Source of the DNA: a bacterium | GTDB taxonomy: Bacteria; Bdellovibrionota_C; UBA2361; SZUA-149; JAQTWB01 | Direction of reading: 5' to 3' | DNA: 42,456 nt | Assembly (NCBI GenBank): GCA_028689495.1 | Contig: JAQTWB010000020.1 | Span: 1 to 42,456, forward strand | Part shown: piece after piece, positions 38,550 through 42,456 of the stretch | Numbering within the stretch: position 1 is the first letter of the stretch | Layout of the letters: every line of letters begins with the position of its first letter | The notes under the pieces: model-generated | The model's input: the letters and a program-made list of their open reading frames with translations, nothing else | Told to the model about the DNA's origin: nothing | Databases searched by the model: none | Translations under genes and position numbers: made by a program

Positions 38550-39989
38550 ATGAATGCAGCTAAGAAACAGTCTGAAGGGGGTTACGCCTTACTTGCCGCC
38601 ATGGTTCTACTTGCACTGGGGATTATTGTCAGCACCGGGATACTTGACAGTGCAACAACTAATCTGAAAACAAGATCTTTGGTGAAAACCAGGGCCGATC
38701 AGTATTATGAAGTGGAAGCGACACTAAACAAGACCGTGTCCTGGTTGCAGACCAATTCCAAGAATATCGTCAAGGCGTTTACCGAAGGGGAGTTTGATAA
38801 TAACTTCACTTTGGGCCAGCCCGTTGCGGGTGATAATGAGGCGGAATTTTTTAGCGTTCCCACGCTGGTGAAGATAAAAGGTACTGATAGTTCGCCGATG
38901 CTTAGCAACAATGCTTTTTTCGGAACTGCGAGTTTTCCTCAAACAACGAATATTGATACCGGGGCTGCCTTTGATCCAATCACTTCATTTGCTGGAGCAG
39001 ATCTTGGCAAGGCCAATGCCCGCGTTGTGATGATGTGGGCTCGGGAGACAAATGCCAATTTTGAACCAATATTTCGTATTGATGTGGTAACGGGGAATAA
39101 CCCGGATCGCGGTGTGCATAGTTATTCGTTTGTTTATTCGACACTTGTTTCTGGCGGAGCTCCTCCAGGTTTTTTCGGTAAAGAATCAGTAAATTTGCAG
39201 ACTCCGAATAATGAATGTGCTTCTTATGAATACGCCCATGCCGGGGCTGTCTGGAATCGCGGGGCGCAACGTTCAAATTGTCCGATTGCTTCTGATGGTC
39301 CGGTTAGCACAAGAGCGAAGATTTATGGGACGGTATCAACTAACATGGATGGTGGTTTAACGCTTAATCCACCCTCAGGTGATGTCTCAGGTGATGTTTG
39401 TCAGGCTGCTGGTTGTCATACCTATACCTTGCCTGTCGTACAGACCTGGGAGGATTATTGCCCGGCGCATAATGGTGACAAGACGATTAACGCTAACACC
39501 ACCTATGCTACTGGTGGATGCTGGAGGAATATCACTATAAACAACAATAAAAAGCTATCGCTTACCGACACTACCGCGCCTTACTATATTAACGAAATTA
39601 ACTATGGTGGGAATAATGCGGTTCTTGACTTTGGGGTAATCCCCGAAGGAGAAAAAGTCAGGTTATATGTAGGCAGATTGAACAGCAACAATCACATTAA
39701 CGGCAATAAGCTCTTCAACACGGCCAACGCTCCGCATCAGGTGGAAATATATTATCTCGGAACTGAGACGTTGGTGCTGAACGGTACGGCAGAAATGAAT
39801 GCGCACATCATTGCCCCAAATGCCGAAGTCCAGGTCAACGGTAACTTTAACTTTTACGGCGGTATTAAAGCCAAGATACTGAATATTCTTGGGGTGGCGC
39901 ACCTCGGTTATGATGAGGCGCTGGGGATGAGCCTGGGGATTTCAGATATTAACTTTACCCTTAAAAAAGCAAGCCAGCGTTACAGATAA
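38550..39989 (+). CDS. PilX-type prepilin-like protein with a large C-terminal domain
   Basis: A 479-residue protein. The N-terminal EGGYALLAAMVLLALGIIVSTG is PilX-like, with a Gly-Tyr cut site and no Glu at +5, which is common in PilX. The family is usually near 200 residues, so this is more than twice that length. The C-terminal 250 residues are Asn/Gly-rich beta sequence. There are paired cysteines (about 223 and 247; CPAHNG to GGCW) and the repeated pattern NGNKLFN, LNGTAEMNAHIIAPNAEVQVNGNF, which looks like a beta-helix. AGGAGA precedes ATG 38550 by seven bases. It is the last gene of the operon and may be an adhesin tip. Confidence 0.85.
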   Translation: MNAAKKQSEGGYALLAAMVLLALGIIVSTGILDSATTNLKTRSLVKTRADQYYEVEATLNKTVSWLQTNSKNIVKAFTEGEFDNNFTLGQPVAGDNEAEFFSVPTLVKIKGTDSSPMLSNNAFFGTASFPQTTNIDTGAAFDPITSFAGADLGKANARVVMMWARETNANFEPIFRIDVVTGNNPDRGVHSYSFVYSTLVSGGAPPGFFGKESVNLQTPNNECASYEYAHAGAVWNRGAQRSNCPIASDGPVSTRAKIYGTVSTNMDGGLTLNPPSGDVSGDVCQAAGCHTYTLPVVQTWEDYCPAHNGDKTINANTTYATGGCWRNITINNNKKLSLTDTTAPYYINEINYGGNNAVLDFGVIPEGEKVRLYVGRLNSNNHINGNKLFNTANAPHQVEIYYLGTETLVLNGTAEMNAHIIAPNAEVQVNGNFNFYGGIKAKILNILGVAHLGYDEALGMSLGISDINFTLKKASQRYR

Positions 39990-40016
39990 AAACAGTATCG
40001 GGCACGTTGATTGTGT

Positions 40017-41240
40017 TCACTCCACCACGTGGACATTTGGCACGAACATAATCCATTTACCGTCATTTTTGGCGAACTGGGCTTCTTTGGCAAAAATCTC
40101 TTTTTGGTGATTGTAGGCAAAGAGGAGCAGGTATTCGGGGTAGTTTCCTTGCAGAGTTTCCGCTGGTAGCACCGGGATGTGCATACCGGGTGAGAACTTG
40201 CCCTGTTTGAGCGGTGTGGTATCGGAAATATATTCAATCAGCTCGGGGCCTATGCCGGCGTAATTTAGTAGCGTAGTGCTTTTGGAGGTGGCCGCATAGC
40301 CGACAACTCGTTTACCCTCTCTTTTCAGTTTGATCAGCAGATATTTCAGATCGTCGCGAATTTGTTCGCAGCCGAGGCGGAATTTGTCATATGTTCCGGG
40401 AATCAGCAGGCCAAGGTCCACTTCATCCTGGAGTAATTGTTTAACCCGGCTGCTTACTGGTCGCATGCCTTTTTGTGAGAGATAGTAGCGCATGGAGCCG
40501 CCGTGGGTTTCAAGTGGTTTGGCATCAATCAGCTCAAAGCCATGTTGGGCGAAGGCCGCTGAAATCGAGTGCAGGGAAAAGAGGAAGACATGTTCGTCGT
40601 AGAGTTGGTCAAACGAGGTATTACGAATTACTTCGCCGAGGTATGGATCTTCAAAAGCAACCACTCCACCGGGACTCATCAGGTGGGCGATGCCTTCAAT
40701 AATGTCATGCAGCGTTGGAATATGGCACATGCAGTTCGCGGCGAGGAAGGCGTCGGCCTGGCCATGGGCCGCGACAATATCCTTGGCGGTTTCGAGGTTG
40801 AAAAAGCGAACGATTGAGTTTAGCCCTTTATCTTGAGCGACCCGTGCGACATTGGCTGAAGGCTCGACACCGAGGTGGCGGTATGGTGCTTCGGCAAAAT
40901 TTTGCAGCATGATGCCATCATTGCTGCCGATTTCAACGACAAACGGCGACTGTTTGTCGGTAAGGTAATTAAGCTTGATGTCATCAGCGAAATGTTTGAA
41001 ATGCTCAGCCATAAGACGCGATGTTCCGGAAAAAAACGTATAGTTGTCGTGGAACATCACATCAGCGGCGGGTTGCTCGAGGAGTTGCACCATGGAGCAT
41101 GAGCTGCAGAAACCAGCTTTCATCGGAAAGAAGTATTCGTTAGCAAAGTCCTTTTCTGCAAGAAAGTTGTTCGAAATTGGCATTGGGCCGAAATCGATGA
41201 AGGGCTGATATTTAGATTGGCATATTCTGCACTTCGCCAT
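40017..41240 (-). CDS. SAM-dependent C-methyltransferase (deoxysugar type)
   Basis: A 407-residue methyltransferase of the three-part family that includes TylCIII, NovU and EvaC. An N-terminal zinc site is formed by C4-x2-C7 and C45-x2-C48. The SAM-binding core has VVEIGSNDG (101-109), with a second acidic strand LGVEPSANV. The C-terminal domain contains the YDEHVFLF and HGGSMRYY motifs with the residues thought to bind the sugar nucleotide. GAGGAG lies seven bases before ATG 41240. It would methylate a dTDP- or other keto-deoxysugar, but a different small substrate is possible. It converges on the pilin operon and diverges from the aminotransferase. Confidence 0.9.
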   Translation of the reverse strand: MAKCRICQSKYQPFIDFGPMPISNNFLAEKDFANEYFFPMKAGFCSSCSMVQLLEQPAADVMFHDNYTFFSGTSRLMAEHFKHFADDIKLNYLTDKQSPFVVEIGSNDGIMLQNFAEAPYRHLGVEPSANVARVAQDKGLNSIVRFFNLETAKDIVAAHGQADAFLAANCMCHIPTLHDIIEGIAHLMSPGGVVAFEDPYLGEVIRNTSFDQLYDEHVFLFSLHSISAAFAQHGFELIDAKPLETHGGSMRYYLSQKGMRPVSSRVKQLLQDEVDLGLLIPGTYDKFRLGCEQIRDDLKYLLIKLKREGKRVVGYAATSKSTTLLNYAGIGPELIEYISDTTPLKQGKFSPGMHIPVLPAETLQGNYPEYLLLFAYNHQKEIFAKEAQFAKNDGKWIMFVPNVHVVE

Positions 41241-41372
41241 GCGATAATCTCCTCGGACAGAAAACTTTAGAACGTAAAGCGCTCAGCGCTCATCGAAATT
41301 GTGGGTGCTACAGTTTATTGCGCCCTGGTTAGTTAGATGCGTCCGGTTAAACCAATTTTCAAATGATTTCTT
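41241..41372. promoter_or_regulatory. Divergent region between methyltransferase and aminotransferase
   Basis: These 132 bases hold the promoters for both directions. No consensus boxes are convincing and no other gene is seen. The methyltransferase ribosome site is at its left edge. Confidence 0.4.
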
Positions 41373-42456
41373 ATGAGTGACGGGAAGAGAGAAATAGCAA
41401 TGGCCGGGCCTTGGGTCACGGAGGATGATGTGCAGATTGTCCTCGATGCACTGCGCAATGGCTGGTATAAAGACCCGTATTATTATGTTGAAACATTCCA
41501 GAACGAGTTTGCCGCTTATCACGGTCGGCGTTTTGGCTTGATGACACCTAATTGCACAACAGCAATTCACCTTTTGCTGGCCGGTCTGGGCATCTCCGAT
41601 GACGATGAGGTGATTGTGCCGGAGTGCACCTGGATAGCCTCGACTGCGCCAGTTGTTTATCAGCGAGGCAAGCCGGTATTTTGCGATATTGAGGCAGGCA
41701 GTTGGTGCCTCGATCCTCAGGCGGCAGAGGCGGCGATTACGCCAAAGACAAAGGCAATTATTGCGGTGGATTTGTTTGGCAATATGCCAAACATGGATGC
41801 GCTGCAGGAGATAGCGACTCGCCACGGGCTGTTCCTTGTTGAGGATGCCGCTGAAGCATTGGGTTCAAAGTATAAGGGAACTCGTGCCGGAAAATTCGGC
41901 GTTGGCTCGGTTTTTTCATTTCATCGAACGAAAACAATCACTACAGGTGAGGGCGGAATGCTGCTGCTCGATGACGAGGAGCTATATAATCGCTGCAAGG
42001 TTTTGCGCGACCATGGGCGAATACCCGGTGGTCCGATGTATTATAACTACGAGGTCACATTCAAATACATGCCTTTTAACGTGCAGGCGGCCCTTGGTTA
42101 CGCCCAGTTTAAACGGCTTGAGGAGATTGTCGACAAGAAGCGCTGGATTCTCCATACCTACAAGAAGCACCTCGCAGATGTTCCCGATTTACAGTTAAAC
42201 GACGAACCTGAGCATGTTTATAACGGAGTCTGGAGTCCGGCCATTGTTTTTGGTCATTCGCACGGTCTGGAAAAGCAGCAGATAATTGACCTTCTTGCCA
42301 AGGAAGACGTGCCGTCGCGACCATTTTTCTATCCTCTATCGTCGCTTCCGGCTTTTCCTGACGCCGATGAAGAATTGCATAAAAAAAGAAACCCGGTGGC
42401 CTATGATATCTCAGGCCGCGGCATAAATGTGTCATGTGCACTGAATCTTGAAGAAG
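41373..42456 (+). CDS. DegT/DnrJ/EryC1/StrS-family aminotransferase (3' end beyond window)
   Basis: PLP-dependent sugar aminotransferase. The frame is open from ATG 41373 to the end of the window with no stop, giving 361 residues of an expected 370-400. The N-terminus IAMAGPWVTEDDV (about 8-20) matches the family. VEDAAEALGS (D158) and the PLP lysine K187 in SFHRTKTITTGEGG are present. An internal ATG at 41400 is possible, but the residues before it fit the family. It transfers an amino group to a keto sugar. Paired with the adjacent methyltransferase, it suggests synthesis of an amino-deoxysugar for the cell surface. No clear ribosome site precedes it. Confidence 0.9.
   Translation, partial: MSDGKREIAMAGPWVTEDDVQIVLDALRNGWYKDPYYYVETFQNEFAAYHGRRFGLMTPNCTTAIHLLLAGLGISDDDEVIVPECTWIASTAPVVYQRGKPVFCDIEAGSWCLDPQAAEAAITPKTKAIIAVDLFGNMPNMDALQEIATRHGLFLVEDAAEALGSKYKGTRAGKFGVGSVFSFHRTKTITTGEGGMLLLDDEELYNRCKVLRDHGRIPGGPMYYNYEVTFKYMPFNVQAALGYAQFKRLEEIVDKKRWILHTYKKHLADVPDLQLNDEPEHVYNGVWSPAIVFGHSHGLEKQQIIDLLAKEDVPSRPFFYPLSSLPAFPDADEELHKKRNPVAYDISGRGINVSCALNLEE

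Overview
The window is about 42.5 kb from the chromosome of a Gram-negative bacterium. Outer-membrane-type biology is visible: a PpiD-like periplasmic folding factor, several lipoproteins, PEP-CTERM secreted proteins, type IV prepilins and a class A PBP. GatCAB, a DUF4911 protein, a bacilliredoxin-like protein, a Gld-type ABC system with DUF4340, and Tad-type secreted proteins together suggest a deltaproteobacterial-grade or related lineage. This placement is an inference and no single gene fixes it. I see no phage, transposase, CRISPR array, tRNA or rRNA.

Layout. (1) 1-3.7 kb: a PEP-CTERM protein, a dCMP deaminase, then a small redox/signalling group (thioredoxin-fold lipoprotein, cyclic-nucleotide-binding protein, DUF2959 lipoprotein overlapping a bacilliredoxin-like gene). 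(2) 3.8-4.3 kb: a 197-bp intergenic repeat in tandem, whose relatives recur at 25.4, 26.4 and 36.4 kb. (3) 4.3-10.7 kb, minus strand: PpiD-like protein, an unknown protein, a glycoside-hydrolase-like lipoprotein, a sigma-54 response regulator and a DMT transporter, probably a loose operon. (4) 10.7-17.2 kb: DUF4911, gatCAB, rnhB-yraN and serS. (5) 17.5-24.6 kb: a second PEP-CTERM protein, a small protein with a possible lumazine-synthase-like fold, and the most unusual locus here. That locus is a three-gene operon of Tad-type secreted proteins: a small TadE-like protein, a TadE-like anchor carrying about 13 tandem cysteine-rich modules, and a TadG-like protein with a von Willebrand A domain. 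(6) 24.6-29.6 kb: CPBP protease, a DUF457-type hydrolase and the trpCBA operon. (7) 29.7-36.4 kb: a tightly coupled Gld-like ABC exporter operon ending in a class A PBP. (8) 36.7-40 kb: four minor prepilin genes (FimT/PilV/PilW/PilX type). (9) 40-42.5 kb: a C-methyltransferase and a divergent DegT-family aminotransferase that runs off the window, both typical of surface-sugar loci.

How they work together. Much of the window concerns building or decorating the cell surface: two separate pilin-type systems, PEP-CTERM exports, a peptidoglycan synthase coupled to an ABC system, periplasmic folding, and deoxysugar-type enzymes. The housekeeping genes (gatCAB, serS, rnhB, trpCBA) are intact. The best candidate for an undescribed system is the 19.05-24.55 kb operon. 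It looks like a disulfide-rich stalk held at the membrane by a TadE-like segment and co-expressed with a MIDAS-containing vWA protein, with no Tad ATPase or secretin gene next to it.
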